A stretch of 56,731 nt of DNA, taken from contig JAPLRS010000013.1 of assembly GCA_026399015.1 (NCBI GenBank), positions 1 to 56,731 of the forward strand. Direction: 5' to 3'. The translations under genes and the position numbers were made by a program. Of this stretch, positions 38,148-50,153 are shown one piece after another (position 1 is the stretch's first letter; every line of letters starts with the position of its first letter). The notes beneath the pieces are model-generated. The model was not told the origin of the DNA and did no database searches. It worked only from the letters and a program-made list of their open reading frames with translations. The DNA comes from Methylococcales bacterium (lineage in GTDB: Bacteria; Pseudomonadota; Gammaproteobacteria; Methylococcales; Methylomonadaceae).

Positions 38148-39545
38148 TCAGTTTCTAATATAATGTATCGCTCGTTGTATTCTGGCTAAGGTCTTTTCTC
38201 TGCCTAACAAAGACAGGGTAATATCAATGGCTGGTGAAACCGCTGAACCACATATCGCCACGCGTAAAGGTTGCGCCACTTTACCCATGCCCACACTTAA
38301 AGTTTCAGATAAATCCACAATCACTTGATGTAAAGCTTCGCCATCCCAAACAGCGGCTTTTTCAAACTCAACCAATAATTGCGCCAAGATATCGGCAGCT
38401 TCAGGTGTAAAATTCTTTTTAGCCGCCTTCTCATCATAGCTATCAAAGTCTTTATAAAAATAGATACTGGCATTAGCCATCTCTACTAAAGTCTTACTAC
38501 GCTCTCTTTGGGCTTTTACTACATCTACTAAATCTGGGCCAGTTGTTGGATCAATACCTAACTGCCCGATGTGCCAGCTCAAATGCTTAGCCACATGTGC
38601 CGGATCAGAGTTCATAATATATTGATGATTCAACCACAATAACTTTTCCATATTAAAAGTAGATGCAGACACATTGACATCATCTAATTCAAAATACTGA
38701 ATCATTTCGGCAATCGTAAAAATCTCTTGGTCACCATGAGACCAACCTAAACGCACCAAATAATTTAATAAGGCATCCGGCAGATAACCTTCATCTCTAA
38801 ACTGCATAACACTTACAGCGCCATGTCTTTTAGATAAACGTGCACCATCTGGCCCTAAAATCATCGGTAAATGCCCATACAAAGGCAATTCCGCGCCCAA
38901 GGCCGCCAAGATATTAATTTGTCTCGGTGTGTTGTTAATATGATCATCGCCACGAATAACGTGGGTTACTTTCATATCCATATCATCCACCACAACCGTT
39001 AAGTTGTAAGTGGGGGTGCCATCAGCTCTAGCGATAATCAAGTCATCCAATTCTTTATTACCCACCACAATATCGCCCTTCACTAAATCGTGAATAGTGA
39101 CTGCGCCATCAACTGGATTTTTAAACCGAATCACGGCCTCTCTAGATTCATCTCTAGCACCTAAATGCCGACATTTACCGTTGTATCTAGGCTTTTCCTT
39201 GTTAGCCATTTGCTCAGTACGCAATTGCTCTAACTCATCTTTACTGCAGTAACAATAATAAGCATCGCCCTGATCTATCAACTGCTGAATAATTTCTTTA
39301 TAGCGATCAAAATGCTGAGTTTGATAAAACGGACCCGCGTCATAATCTAGCCCTAACCATTCCATACCTTCAAGAATAGCGTTAACTGATTCTTGAGTTG
39401 AACGCTCTAAATCGGTATCTTCAATACGCAAAATAAATTGGCCGCCGTGTTTACGCGCATAAAGCCATGAAAATAATGCGGTACGCGCACCCCCAACATG
39501 TAAATAACCAGTAGGGCTAGGTGCAAAACGAGTAGTAATAGTCAT
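38148..39545 (-). CDS. gltX: Glutamyl-tRNA synthetase
   Basis: Class I synthetase of 465 residues. The HIGH-type motif is [11 protein letters not shown] (12-22) and the KMSKS-type loop is ARLSKRHGA near residue 240. A zinc-site-like [10 protein letters not shown] lies near 100. The anticodon-binding helical domain ends [17 protein letters not shown]. It charges tRNA-Glu, two copies of which lie just downstream. serS precedes it by 33 bases on the same strand. Confidence 0.95.
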   Translation of the reverse strand: MTITTRFAPSPTGYLHVGGARTALFSWLYARKHGGQFILRIEDTDLERSTQESVNAILEGMEWLGLDYDAGPFYQTQHFDRYKEIIQQLIDQGDAYYCYCSKDELEQLRTEQMANKEKPRYNGKCRHLGARDESREAVIRFKNPVDGAVTIHDLVKGDIVVGNKELDDLIIARADGTPTYNLTVVVDDMDMKVTHVIRGDDHINNTPRQINILAALGAELPLYGHLPMILGPDGARLSKRHGAVSVMQFRDEGYLPDALLNYLVRLGWSHGDQEIFTIAEMIQYFELDDVNVSASTFNMEKLLWLNHQYIMNSDPAHVAKHLSWHIGQLGIDPTTGPDLVDVVKAQRERSKTLVEMANASIYFYKDFDSYDEKAAKKNFTPEAADILAQLLVEFEKAAVWDGEALHQVIVDLSETLSVGMGKVAQPLRVAICGSAVSPAIDITLSLLGREKTLARIQRAIHYIRN

Positions 39546-39578
39546 CTGTATAATAATTCGGTAATTAGAACAATGGTT

Positions 39579-40862
<1,284 letters not shown>

Positions 40863-40922
40863 TTACCTTGTATTAATAATGTTCCGATGGAACCATGAAT
40901 GAATAATAAATGTGTTTAACGC

Positions 40923-43586
40923 TTAAGCCTTAACGCTATCTTTTAAAACAATTTTACTTAATGCGGGCAATACCACAAAAGTACAAGTCATAATCCAAAA
41001 GATACCGATAGTAATCACCAAGCCCATACTGGCTATACCTTGATGACTTGAGAAAGCTAAACCACCAAAACTAGAGGCCGTGGTCAACGCGCCATAAAAC
41101 ATAGCTCTAGCTGTGCTGGATTGATAAATATTTTGTTCTTCAGATAAAGAGTGATGTAACTTCTCTACCATATGAATACCATTATCAACCCCCAAACCCA
41201 AGAGCAACGGTAAGGCAATGATATTGGCGTAATTGATGGGCGTATTAGTAATGACCGTACTGGCCATGGTAAACAAGCCAGCCAAAATTAGCGGCGTCAT
41301 CACCAACAAAGTGTCGGTTAAATTACGACGAATACCATATAACAACAAGGCAATAACTACCAACGCAATGGTAATCGCTTTTTGGAAAGAATAAACCACC
41401 TCTTTCATAGACTCCCAATAAATCACTGGTAAATCTGTAGTATTAGGTGCAATCGCCTGCACATCTGAAATAAACTCTTGCAGATTAGCTAAATCAATCA
41501 AATCCTTTTTAGGGAAAATCTGGATGCGATAAGTGCCTTCTTTACTTAACCATCTAATTTTAAAATCAGCGGGCAAATCATTCAAAGTCACTTCTTGCGC
41601 CTTTAAACTACCCAACAACTCATTCATAGCACTGGGTAAAGTACCTAACAAAGTGGTTTGAGTTTTTTCGATAAACTGCCTACGGCTAGGTTCTTGACGG
41701 TTATCCAACTCTAACAAAATACCCTGCAATTCGGCTTTAAAACCATTAAGCGCAGCTATCTCACGCGGCTCTTTCTTTTCAGGTAATGCCAAATCAATGG
41801 TCTTAATAAGTTTAAGAATACCAGGGATAGGATCATTATCCACCGTCAACGGTGGAAAGCCTTTAGTTTGAGAACCTAGCAACAGTGCCATTTCTTCAAT
41901 AACAGCCAGTTTATCTTCTTGATCCGTGGGTTCAAAATCAAAAACACTTAAAGTTTTATCGACTGTTTTTAACTCACCTAGTTTTTTCTGTAAGGTTTTA
42001 GCTTCCTCAGGATTGTTCGCTAATACCGTTAAAGTCATCGGGGTAGTTTCAGGATCTTTAGTTAGCTCTTTAAACGCCATGACCGATTCAGTATTGGGAT
42101 CTCTCAGATTAATCGGATTAAAATCCACCTGCACTTTAAACACTAAAGCCACAGAAGCTACAGCCAACAAACCCGTGATAATAGAAATAGGTTTTGCAAA
42201 ATGTAACGTTAAAGCCGCCATCTTTTCGGCAAAAGTCGCTAAGAAAGGATGCGCAGTAGCCGGTTGTAATTTTTCAGGTGAAGCAGGAATATATCTAATT
42301 AAAGCCGGCAACACCGTTAAAGTCACCACCAAACAGATAAATAGACTGGTCCCAGCTAATAAACCTAACTCTGATACACCTTTATAATCTGTCGGCACAA
42401 AGGCGTACAAACCAATTGCAGTCGTGCTAGCACATAAAATTAAAGACGGACTGGTTGAGATTAAAGTACTGCGTAAAGCGCGGGCTTTTTGCACATGATG
42501 CTGAAGATTATCTTGATAACGCAAACAAAAATGGATGGCGTACTCAACCCCTAAACCAATATTAGATACCGCAAAAGCCACCGATATTAAGTTTAGCTCT
42601 TTCACAGCTGCTGCCGCAAAAGCACCACAAAACACCATACCTAAGGCTAAAGATATTAAAGTCGCAATCGTTAATAAAACGGACCGATACGCCAATAACA
42701 AAATAAACAACACTAAGACAATAGAGAAGATACTGGCATTAAAAGTACCGGTACTCATCCCCACCAACTCATCATCTTCTAAACCGGCTTCACCTGTGAT
42801 AGACACCTTAACGGGTGGTACATCCGCTTGTTGAATTTCTGCGACGGCTTTATGTATCGCATTAATCGCATTTTCTGCCGGACGAATTTGCGTAAAATCA
42901 AACTTAGGAGATACGGTAATAAAACCTTTATCCACTTGCCCTGCAGTTAATTTTTTATCCGCAATTAACTTTTCCCATGACAACAAATTAGTGTCGCCTT
43001 GCATACTTCTGTGCAAAGACAAACTGACTTTTTCTAACAAGGCCGTTAAATCAATAGGTACGGCTTGATCTTTATTCTCAGTGCTTAAGGCATCGTTAAA
43101 GATAGAAAAGAAACCCGTTAAGTTAGGCTCTTGAGAAATACGTCCGATAAACGATTGCGCTTGTGACAAATGATTAGACAAACTTTGCAATTCAGGATTA
43201 TCTAAATACAGCAAACCGTTTTTATGAAAAAACTCATTATCAGACGGCACATATACAGTCTCAAAATTAGCTTTATCCGCACTTAAGATTCGACTTAAAC
43301 GCTTGGTAGCGGCTTTAGTTAGTTCTGGTGTATCTGACTCAACCACCAATAACAAAGTATGAATATCTTGCGAAAAGGCTTTTTCGTAAGCACGTAAATT
43401 CTTTTGGAAAGGGGCATTAGGCGCCACCATATCCGTGGTATCGGTATCGATACTTAAATTATTGGCCGTGTATTGAAAAGCTAAGCCCGTCAACAAAACA
43501 ACCAGCATTAACACTTTAACTGGATTAGCGAGCGTCCAATCACTCCAATTAGAAAATCCTTTAGAAATAGTAGTTTTAAACGACAT
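40923..43586 (-). CDS. hpnN: HpnN-type hopanoid RND transporter
   Basis: An 887-residue MMPL/RND protein with twelve membrane helices in two halves, each with a large periplasmic loop. The N-terminus (NLSIDTDTTDMVAPNAPFQ) and the NGLLYLDN segment resemble HpnN, which moves hopanoids to the outer membrane. SSD-like helices (NIGLGVEYAIHFCLRY and LGLGVDNGIHMVEKL) carry the proton-relay positions. apbE lies 20 bases upstream. Other hopanoid genes are absent from the window, so a different lipid substrate cannot be excluded. Confidence 0.75.
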   Translation of the reverse strand: MSFKTTISKGFSNWSDWTLANPVKVLMLVVLLTGLAFQYTANNLSIDTDTTDMVAPNAPFQKNLRAYEKAFSQDIHTLLLVVESDTPELTKAATKRLSRILSADKANFETVYVPSDNEFFHKNGLLYLDNPELQSLSNHLSQAQSFIGRISQEPNLTGFFSIFNDALSTENKDQAVPIDLTALLEKVSLSLHRSMQGDTNLLSWEKLIADKKLTAGQVDKGFITVSPKFDFTQIRPAENAINAIHKAVAEIQQADVPPVKVSITGEAGLEDDELVGMSTGTFNASIFSIVLVLFILLLAYRSVLLTIATLISLALGMVFCGAFAAAAVKELNLISVAFAVSNIGLGVEYAIHFCLRYQDNLQHHVQKARALRSTLISTSPSLILCASTTAIGLYAFVPTDYKGVSELGLLAGTSLFICLVVTLTVLPALIRYIPASPEKLQPATAHPFLATFAEKMAALTLHFAKPISIITGLLAVASVALVFKVQVDFNPINLRDPNTESVMAFKELTKDPETTPMTLTVLANNPEEAKTLQKKLGELKTVDKTLSVFDFEPTDQEDKLAVIEEMALLLGSQTKGFPPLTVDNDPIPGILKLIKTIDLALPEKKEPREIAALNGFKAELQGILLELDNRQEPSRRQFIEKTQTTLLGTLPSAMNELLGSLKAQEVTLNDLPADFKIRWLSKEGTYRIQIFPKKDLIDLANLQEFISDVQAIAPNTTDLPVIYWESMKEVVYSFQKAITIALVVIALLLYGIRRNLTDTLLVMTPLILAGLFTMASTVITNTPINYANIIALPLLLGLGVDNGIHMVEKLHHSLSEEQNIYQSSTARAMFYGALTTASSFGGLAFSSHQGIASMGLVITIGIFWIMTCTFVVLPALSKIVLKDSVKA

Positions 43587-43606
43587 TATTTATGTTCCAG
43601 TTACAA

Positions 43607-44638
43607 TTATTCGATGATGACTTTATCCAAAGCCACTAGCGCAGCACTTCGGGTTTCAATAAGATTAGTGCCCTGTTGTTGAATAAACAGCGCTGGGATG
43701 TTGGCATCATTAGCCGCTTTTAAGCCTTCAGCCTGACCCAAACACAATAAAGCAGTATCCCAAGCATCCGCCACAGTAGGGTCTGGAGTAATAACAGTCA
43801 CCGAGACTAAATCATGCTGGATAGGCCAACCATTGCGGGCATCAATAATATGGCTATAACGCTTGCCCTGATGTTCAAAGTAATGATTATAAGTACCCGA
43901 AGTCATCACCGACATGTTGGTGTCTATTGGCATAGTTAAGCGTTTTTGCATGTGTTGCTCACCCGGTAACGGTCTTTCTAAAGCAATACGCCAAGGCTGC
44001 TCATCAGGTTTATGACCGCGAGTTTGCAACTCACCGCCAATTTCTACTAAATAATCCGTGATACCTTGTTGCTCTAAAAGCCGACTTATTTTGCCCACAC
44101 TAAAACCCTGCGCAATAGAAGACACATCCACTTTTATATTTGCTTGTTTTTTGCGTAAATGCGTAGCGTCAACAACTTCAAGTTTATCCATACCCACTTC
44201 AGACAAAGTATTCGCAATCACTTCTTGGATAGGGATAGCAGGGTTATCACCATGAAAGCCCCATAGCGTAAACAAAGGCTTGGTAGTTAAATCATAACAA
44301 CCATGACTCGCTTGATAAACACCGTGAGCAATGCGCACTAAATCAACTAACTCTGTACCCACTTCTTGGCTATCGGTATTTTGCTTACTATTAAAAACCT
44401 CAATGACCGAATCAGGGCGGTAATTAGATAAACCTTTATCGATAAGCTCTAACTCAGTCTTAACACTTAATTCTACGGCCTTGGGATCCAGCGGTAATTT
44501 TGACCAATAACTGATATGATAAGTTGTGCCTTGTGCATGACCTTCCATTTTTTGCACGACAGGCTCAGAACACCCTGTTAATAACAGAACCGCACTCAAC
44601 ATAGAAAATGTAACTGACTTATAAAACCTAACTCTCAT
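43607..44638 (-). CDS. apbE: ApbE-type FAD:protein FMN transferase lipoprotein
   Basis: A periplasmic lipoprotein of 343 residues with lipobox LLLTGC (Cys23). It attaches FMN from FAD to threonine or serine in proteins such as Rnf/Nqr subunits. Family motifs include EGHAQGTTYHISYW, the IAQGFSVGKISRLLEQ segment, DYLVEIGGELQTRGHKP and YSHIIDARNGWP with the metal-binding Asp. No Rnf or Nqr genes are near; hpnN follows at 20 bases. Confidence 0.92.
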   Translation of the reverse strand: MRVRFYKSVTFSMLSAVLLLTGCSEPVVQKMEGHAQGTTYHISYWSKLPLDPKAVELSVKTELELIDKGLSNYRPDSVIEVFNSKQNTDSQEVGTELVDLVRIAHGVYQASHGCYDLTTKPLFTLWGFHGDNPAIPIQEVIANTLSEVGMDKLEVVDATHLRKKQANIKVDVSSIAQGFSVGKISRLLEQQGITDYLVEIGGELQTRGHKPDEQPWRIALERPLPGEQHMQKRLTMPIDTNMSVMTSGTYNHYFEHQGKRYSHIIDARNGWPIQHDLVSVTVITPDPTVADAWDTALLCLGQAEGLKAANDANIPALFIQQQGTNLIETRSAALVALDKVIIE

Positions 44639-44723
44639 TGCAACCTTTTACCCAATACTTGCAAATACACAAAAATTAAACGCTAACAAAACGCGCCTAT
44701 TATAAGCTTATTTACGGCAGGGT

Positions 44724-47700
44724 ATGATGACTGATTTTTATCGCAACACGCTTACAAATAAATTCATTTCCGGCCTATTTCTGGTCGCTTTAGGATTTTT
44801 AAGTTTTATGGTCCTTAAAGCCTACCTGCTATGCATTGTCTGGTCAGTGATTATAGCGTATGTACTGTGGCCAATTTATCAAGCACTTAGAACCCAACTT
44901 AAGCACAAAAACAATCTAAGCGCCCTGGTTATGACCAGTCTTATTGCTATCGTTATCACGTTAAGCGTGTACTGGCTGGTGAATTTATTACAAATAGAAC
45001 TTAAAAGTGCCTACCAAACCATCGCCAGCGACTTTGACCCCAAAAAATTTCAAATCAACAACCTACTCTCAAATTATCCCAAGCTCGCAAGCTTTGTAAA
45101 AATAGGCATTACCAAACTAAGTCTAAATGAAGATGACCTAATCAATCAACTAGGCTATCTAAGCAAACAAGGCCTAAGTCAATTTGGCCAAACGCTGACT
45201 CACATCAGCAGTCATGTTATTAAATTCGGTGTTATTTTAGTCACTTTATTCTTCTTTTTTAGAGATGGCGAAACCATCAGCCAGCAACTTCAGCAAGGTT
45301 TAGCGGTATTTTTGGGTCAATATCAAGCTGTATGTATGACAGCGGTTACCCAAACCACCCGAGCTGTGGTTTATGGCTTAGTCCTTGCCGCATGTACCCA
45401 AGGCTTTGTCGCTGGACTAGGCTACTACTTTACCGGTGTTAATGCCCCCGTATTATTTGGCGTACTGACTGCCCTATTAGCAATGATTCCTATGGGTGCC
45501 ACTTTAGTATGGCTACCAATAGGCCTTAGCCTAATTTTAATGAATCAAATAGGCGCTGGTGTCATCTTGTTGCTATGGGGATTTTTAGTAGTTAGCACCA
45601 TAGACAATGTGATTAGACCCCTAGTGATCAGTGGCTCAACCGGCACACCCATTTTACTCGTTTTACTCGGTGTATTAGGCGGGCTTAACGCCTTTGGGGT
45701 AATCGGGCTATTTTTAGGCCCTATTATTTTGGCAGTGCTACTCGCGGTTTGGAAAACCTGGCTAGCAGAACAAAAAACACCTAGCGCAACGCCCGATACT
45801 TCCCGCCACCAATGGCATCAATTATCCAGCATAGAAGCACTGGCATTATTAAACACAAACGCAGAAACAGGCTTAAACACAGCGCTAGCCAGTGACCGCG
45901 TAAAAGAATATGGCCTCAATCAATTACAAGAAAAACCCGCCCGCTCCACCCTTAGCTTATTACTTGGGCAATTTAAAAGTGTACTTATTTTAATCTTACT
46001 GGCTGCCGCCGTTTTAGCCGCTTGTATTGGAGATTTAAAAGATGGCATTGTGATATTAGTCGTTGTTATCACCAACGCTTTACTGGGGTTTTATCAAGAA
46101 AATAAAGCTGAAGCCTCATTATCTGCACTTAAACAAATGCTCACTCATCAAAGCAAAGTGCGTCGTGATGGGCTAATGTGTGAACTGTCTTCAGAACAAT
46201 TAGTGCCCGGAGACATTGTCATACTAGAAGCAGGTAGCAAAATTCCAGCAGACGGGCGCATCCTAAGCGCCCATACCCTAGAAGTGGATGAGTCATCTTT
46301 AACAGGAGAATCTTGCCCCGTAGCCAAACAAAGTAAACCGCTTAGCAAAACCAATAGTGTATTGGCAGAGCGCCATAACATGCTCTACATGAACAACACC
46401 ATCACCCGTGGCAGAGCCGAAATGCTAGTCACAGCGACAGGAATGGCCACAGAAATCGGGCAATTAGCCCAATTATTAACCAGCACAGAAGAACAACCTA
46501 CCCCCTTACAAATTCAACTTGATAGCCTAGGCAAACGCTTAGTTGCTTTTGCATTAGCTATTATCAGTTTGCTGATTATCGCCGCCTTATGGCGAGGCGA
46601 ACCCCTAATAGAAACCCTTATAACTGCCATAGCACTGGCCGTAGCGGCAATTCCAGAAGGCTTACCCGCCGTGGTCACCGTTACTTTAGCGCTGGGTATG
46701 CATAGAATGGCTAAACAACATGCCATTATTAAACGTTTAGCGTCAGTTGAAACTTTGGGTTGCACCACCGTGATTTGTTCTGACAAAACCGGTACCTTAA
46801 CCGTTAATCAAATGACGGTTAAATCGATATTTTATCAGCACCAACAGTATGCCATTAGTGGTGAAGGCTACAGCACAAGCGGTAGCATTAGTCCAAACTT
46901 ACCGGCGGATAGCTTAAACGAGCTTATCCTACCCCTAGCGCTTTGTAACAACAGCCAACTACGGCATGGCAAAGTAGTGGGTGACCCGATGGAAGCAGCT
47001 TTATTAGTGTTAATTACTAAAGCGCATTATCAAGCCACAGAACTCAGCCAAACTTACCCTAGATTAGCCGAGATTCCTTTTGATGCCGAACACAAATATA
47101 TGGCCAGTTTTCATCGTGTGGACGATCGTATTAAAGTGTTTATTAAAGGCGCACCGGATGAACTGTTTAAACTCAGCCAAAATGCACACCATGATTTTAT
47201 TCAACAAAATAATGCCATGGCAGCAGAAGGCTTAAGGGTTATTGCCGTTGCCACACGCCTGCTACCTAGCCACATTACGGACTTAGACGGCAATTTATTT
47301 CAATACATTAAAGACCTTAGTCTAGTTGCCTTAGTAGGTTTAATTGACCCACCTAGAACAGAAGTGGCCTCCGCGATTAGCTTGTGCCAAAAAGCCGGCA
47401 TTGCCATTAAAATGATTACTGGCGATCAAAAAGTAACCGCCACCGCCATTGCTAAAAAACTAGGCTTAACAAGCAAGGTACTTGAAGGTGCAGAACTAGC
47501 ACAACTGAGTGACCATGAATTAGCACACTGCATTGACGACATTGGTGTTTTTGCCCGTACAGCCCCGGATCAGAAAGCCCGCATCATAAAAGCCTTACAA
47601 GCCAACGGTCATATTGTAGCCATGACCGGCGATGGGGTTAACGATGCCCCTGCCCTAAGAAATGCCGATATCGGCATAGCCATGGGTATAACTGGGACTG

Positions 47701-48410
47701 ATGTAGCCAAAGAAGCGGCCTCAATGATTTTATTAGATGATAACTTTGCGACCCTAATTAAAGCCATTAAAGAAGGCCGAGGCATCTACGCCAACATGGT
47801 TAAATTTGTCCGCTTTCAGTTATCTACTAACATTGGCGCTATATTAACCGTTGCCATTGCGCCCGCTTTAGGTTTACCCAGCCCTTTTACAGCTCTACAA
47901 TTACTCTGGATTAATATTATTATGGATGGCCCACCAGCTATGTCGTTGGGAATGGACCCCACCCCAAATAGCATTATGAATGAAGCACCGCGTGATCCTA
48001 AAACCCGTATACTGACGACTAATCGCATGGGCGATTTATTTTTATACGGCCTAAATATGGCCGTAGGTACCTTAGGAGTGTTATATTATGGCCTACAATA
48101 TGAAACGCCAGAACATGCCACAACCTTAGCGTTTACTACCTTTGTCTTTTTTCAAATATTTAATGTTTTTAATGCCCGATCCGAAAACCACAGTATTTTT
48201 AACCGATATCTCTTTGTTAATAAAATGCTTTCTTTAGCCATTATTAGCACGCTTTTATTACAGATAATCGTTATTTATTGGCCTAGCGCACAATCCCTAT
48301 TTAAAACAACAGCCTTATCAGCATCAGACTGGTTAATAGCCATTAGCGTTGCTGCGTCTATTGTTATCTTTGATGAACTTAAAAAACTAATCCACCGCTC
48401 TATAAACTAA
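44724..48410 (+). CDS. Fusion of AI-2E/PerM-type membrane protein with a calcium-type P-ATPase
   Basis: One 1228-residue frame joins two complete membrane proteins. Residues 1-345 match the AI-2E/PerM (UPF0118) family: helices near 15-60, a soluble middle region, then FFFFRDGETISQQL, AMIPMGATLVWLPIGL, DNVIRPLVISG and GLFLGPIILAVLLAVWKTW. A 17-residue linker leads to residues 363-1228, a type II P-ATPase: WHQLSS start, VDESSLTGES, IPEGLPAVVTVTLALGMHRM in helix 4, CSDKTGTLTVNQM (Asp near 687), MTGDGVNDAPALRNADIGI and NIIMDGPPA in helix 6. The helix motifs suit calcium or manganese. No stop or internal ribosome site at the junction hints at separate genes. Confidence 0.88.
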   Translation: MMTDFYRNTLTNKFISGLFLVALGFLSFMVLKAYLLCIVWSVIIAYVLWPIYQALRTQLKHKNNLSALVMTSLIAIVITLSVYWLVNLLQIELKSAYQTIASDFDPKKFQINNLLSNYPKLASFVKIGITKLSLNEDDLINQLGYLSKQGLSQFGQTLTHISSHVIKFGVILVTLFFFFRDGETISQQLQQGLAVFLGQYQAVCMTAVTQTTRAVVYGLVLAACTQGFVAGLGYYFTGVNAPVLFGVLTALLAMIPMGATLVWLPIGLSLILMNQIGAGVILLLWGFLVVSTIDNVIRPLVISGSTGTPILLVLLGVLGGLNAFGVIGLFLGPIILAVLLAVWKTWLAEQKTPSATPDTSRHQWHQLSSIEALALLNTNAETGLNTALASDRVKEYGLNQLQEKPARSTLSLLLGQFKSVLILILLAAAVLAACIGDLKDGIVILVVVITNALLGFYQENKAEASLSALKQMLTHQSKVRRDGLMCELSSEQLVPGDIVILEAGSKIPADGRILSAHTLEVDESSLTGESCPVAKQSKPLSKTNSVLAERHNMLYMNNTITRGRAEMLVTATGMATEIGQLAQLLTSTEEQPTPLQIQLDSLGKRLVAFALAIISLLIIAALWRGEPLIETLITAIALAVAAIPEGLPAVVTVTLALGMHRMAKQHAIIKRLASVETLGCTTVICSDKTGTLTVNQMTVKSIFYQHQQYAISGEGYSTSGSISPNLPADSLNELILPLALCNNSQLRHGKVVGDPMEAALLVLITKAHYQATELSQTYPRLAEIPFDAEHKYMASFHRVDDRIKVFIKGAPDELFKLSQNAHHDFIQQNNAMAAEGLRVIAVATRLLPSHITDLDGNLFQYIKDLSLVALVGLIDPPRTEVASAISLCQKAGIAIKMITGDQKVTATAIAKKLGLTSKVLEGAELAQLSDHELAHCIDDIGVFARTAPDQKARIIKALQANGHIVAMTGDGVNDAPALRNADIGIAMGITGTDVAKEAASMILLDDNFATLIKAIKEGRGIYANMVKFVRFQLSTNIGAILTVAIAPALGLPSPFTALQLLWINIIMDGPPAMSLGMDPTPNSIMNEAPRDPKTRILTTNRMGDLFLYGLNMAVGTLGVLYYGLQYETPEHATTLAFTTFVFFQIFNVFNARSENHSIFNRYLFVNKMLSLAIISTLLLQIIVIYWPSAQSLFKTTALSASDWLIAISVAASIVIFDELKKLIHRSIN

Positions 48411-48459
48411 ACCATGCATCAACCCCTACAAAATATGCAAAAGACTGACCTGCTGACTT

Positions 48460-49809
48460 ATGAATAGTATTGCTTTAATAATAGTGGCTATGCTACTTGT
48501 GGCCCTAAATGGTTTTTTTGTAGCCGCAGAATTTGGTTTAGTAAAACTTAGACAAACCCGCTTAAAACAAATCGCAAAAACCCATGGCTGGCGTGGCCGT
48601 GTGTTAGCCACTGTGCATTCTAGATTAGATACTTATCTCTCTGCTTGCCAACTGGGCATTACCCTAGCCTCTTTAGGCTTAGGTTGGGTGGGTGAACCGG
48701 CTTTTGCCAGCCTTTTAGAACCCGCTTTTTCACAACTAAGCGTCATTTACCCAGAACTAGGGGTTATTTCTGCAGAATTTATTCATGGCATTTCATTTAC
48801 CCTAGCTTTTTCAATTATTTCATTTTTACACATTGTGGTCGGCGAACTAGCGCCCAAATCAATGGCCATTAGAAATCCAGAACAAATCAGCTTGTGGTGT
48901 GCCGGGCCCATTTACGGTTTTTATTGGTTAATGTACCCCGCCATCTGGTTACTTAACTCTAGTGCTATCTTAATTTTAAAGCTATTTAGATTAAACAATG
49001 TAGGCGGCCACGATGTGCATTATTCTGCTGATGAACTTAAACTGATTATCCGAGGTAATAATCAAGATGAAAAGTTCACTCGGGATGAATGGAATGTACT
49101 GGCTAAAACTTTAGATTTTAGCACCCTAGAAGTGTCAGATTTAATGCGCCCCATCACTGAAATGGTCGCTTTACACCGCAACAACCCCTTAAGCAAAAAT
49201 TTAAAAATTATCGCCGACAAACGCTACAGCCGTTATCCGTATTTTGATAACAATGGCATTGATATATTAGGTGTGGTGCATTTAAAAGATGTGTTCTTTG
49301 CCCAACAAACCGGCCAAGAGATTAATGATTTACACCCCTTTATTAGACCGGTGGAATTTGTTTCTGCAGACACCCCCGCCTTAGAATTATTTAGATATTT
49401 TAGAATGGGCGCCGCACACTTTGCCATTATTGGTAAACAAGGGGATACCCCAGAAGGCTTTATTACCCTTGATAACTTATTAAGCGCCATGGTGGGTGAA
49501 ATACGCGATGAGTTTAGACAAAACAATAATGATTGGAATCGCTTAGATGACGGCACACTGATTGTAAAAGGCAGTCTACCGATCTTTTCATTAGAACGCA
49601 TCTTAGGCATTGACATTGAAAATGAAGAACTAGAACTCGAAGACGAAGTATCCGTCGGTGGCCTAATTATGTCTAAACTGCAAGACATTCCGGTAACAGG
49701 CCAAACAGTAGAATTTAACCAGTTTAAAGTTTTGATTAAAGAAATGCATGGCCCGCAAACCGTATTAGTAGAAATTCATCCAAATAAAACAGACGACTTT
49801 AACGCTTAA
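48460..49809 (+). CDS. CNNM/CorC-type hemolysin-family protein
   Basis: Inner-membrane protein of 449 residues. The N-terminal CNNM (DUF21) part has about four helices, including LVALNGFFVAAEFGLVKLR and ASLGLGWVGEPAF. A CBS pair follows (about 215-330; VSDLMRPITEM, GVVHLKDVFF), then a CorC/HlyC domain with LIVKGSLPIFSLERILGI and VGGLIMSKL. Relatives take part in magnesium/cobalt or sodium-linked magnesium efflux. It lies 49 bases after the ATPase fusion, so both may serve divalent-cation balance. Confidence 0.88.
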   Translation: MNSIALIIVAMLLVALNGFFVAAEFGLVKLRQTRLKQIAKTHGWRGRVLATVHSRLDTYLSACQLGITLASLGLGWVGEPAFASLLEPAFSQLSVIYPELGVISAEFIHGISFTLAFSIISFLHIVVGELAPKSMAIRNPEQISLWCAGPIYGFYWLMYPAIWLLNSSAILILKLFRLNNVGGHDVHYSADELKLIIRGNNQDEKFTRDEWNVLAKTLDFSTLEVSDLMRPITEMVALHRNNPLSKNLKIIADKRYSRYPYFDNNGIDILGVVHLKDVFFAQQTGQEINDLHPFIRPVEFVSADTPALELFRYFRMGAAHFAIIGKQGDTPEGFITLDNLLSAMVGEIRDEFRQNNNDWNRLDDGTLIVKGSLPIFSLERILGIDIENEELELEDEVSVGGLIMSKLQDIPVTGQTVEFNQFKVLIKEMHGPQTVLVEIHPNKTDDFNA

Positions 49810-49872
49810 ATAAAACCTCTTTAGATGACATATGTTATGCAAAGTATAACAAAGAGATTGTAACTACCAGTA

Positions 49873-50126
49873 ACCTAAAGGATTATCCTAAAGTTCCAAA
49901 GTTACCCACAAATTAACAGTTGCAAATATAGCTAAAGTATTATCAAAAAAACAACGATAAACACAGCCAATGCCCCAACAAATAGCAACACTAAGTTATT
50001 GATTTATATAGAAGCATTTCGGATTGTATTACATTTATACAATCTAACTAATACCAATAAATATTAGATAGTTAGCGAGTTGCAAATGCAGTTACACACA
50101 GAGTTATCCACAGCTTCTGGGGATAA
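49873..50126. promoter_or_regulatory. Cluster of DnaA-box-like sites in a convergent AT-rich gap
   Basis: The 344-base gap 49810-50153 holds no gene. TTATCCACA at 50104-50112 is a perfect DnaA box in the context CAGAGTTATCCACAG, as in box R4 of E. coli oriC. Near matches are TTACCCACA (49902-49910), TTACACACA (50092-50100) and TTATCCCCA on the minus strand (50118-50126). The sequence between is strongly AT-rich. It could be an origin-like, titration or regulatory site; no dnaA, gidA or rpmH lies nearby. Confidence 0.45.
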
Positions 50127-50153
50127 GTTTTAGAGTTTATAAATTAGAAAAAC

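Noticed and set aside
49833..49851. TGTTAT / ATAACA inverted repeat as terminator after the CorC-type gene
   Set aside because: The stem has only 6 A/T-rich pairs and no T-run, so it is too weak to call.
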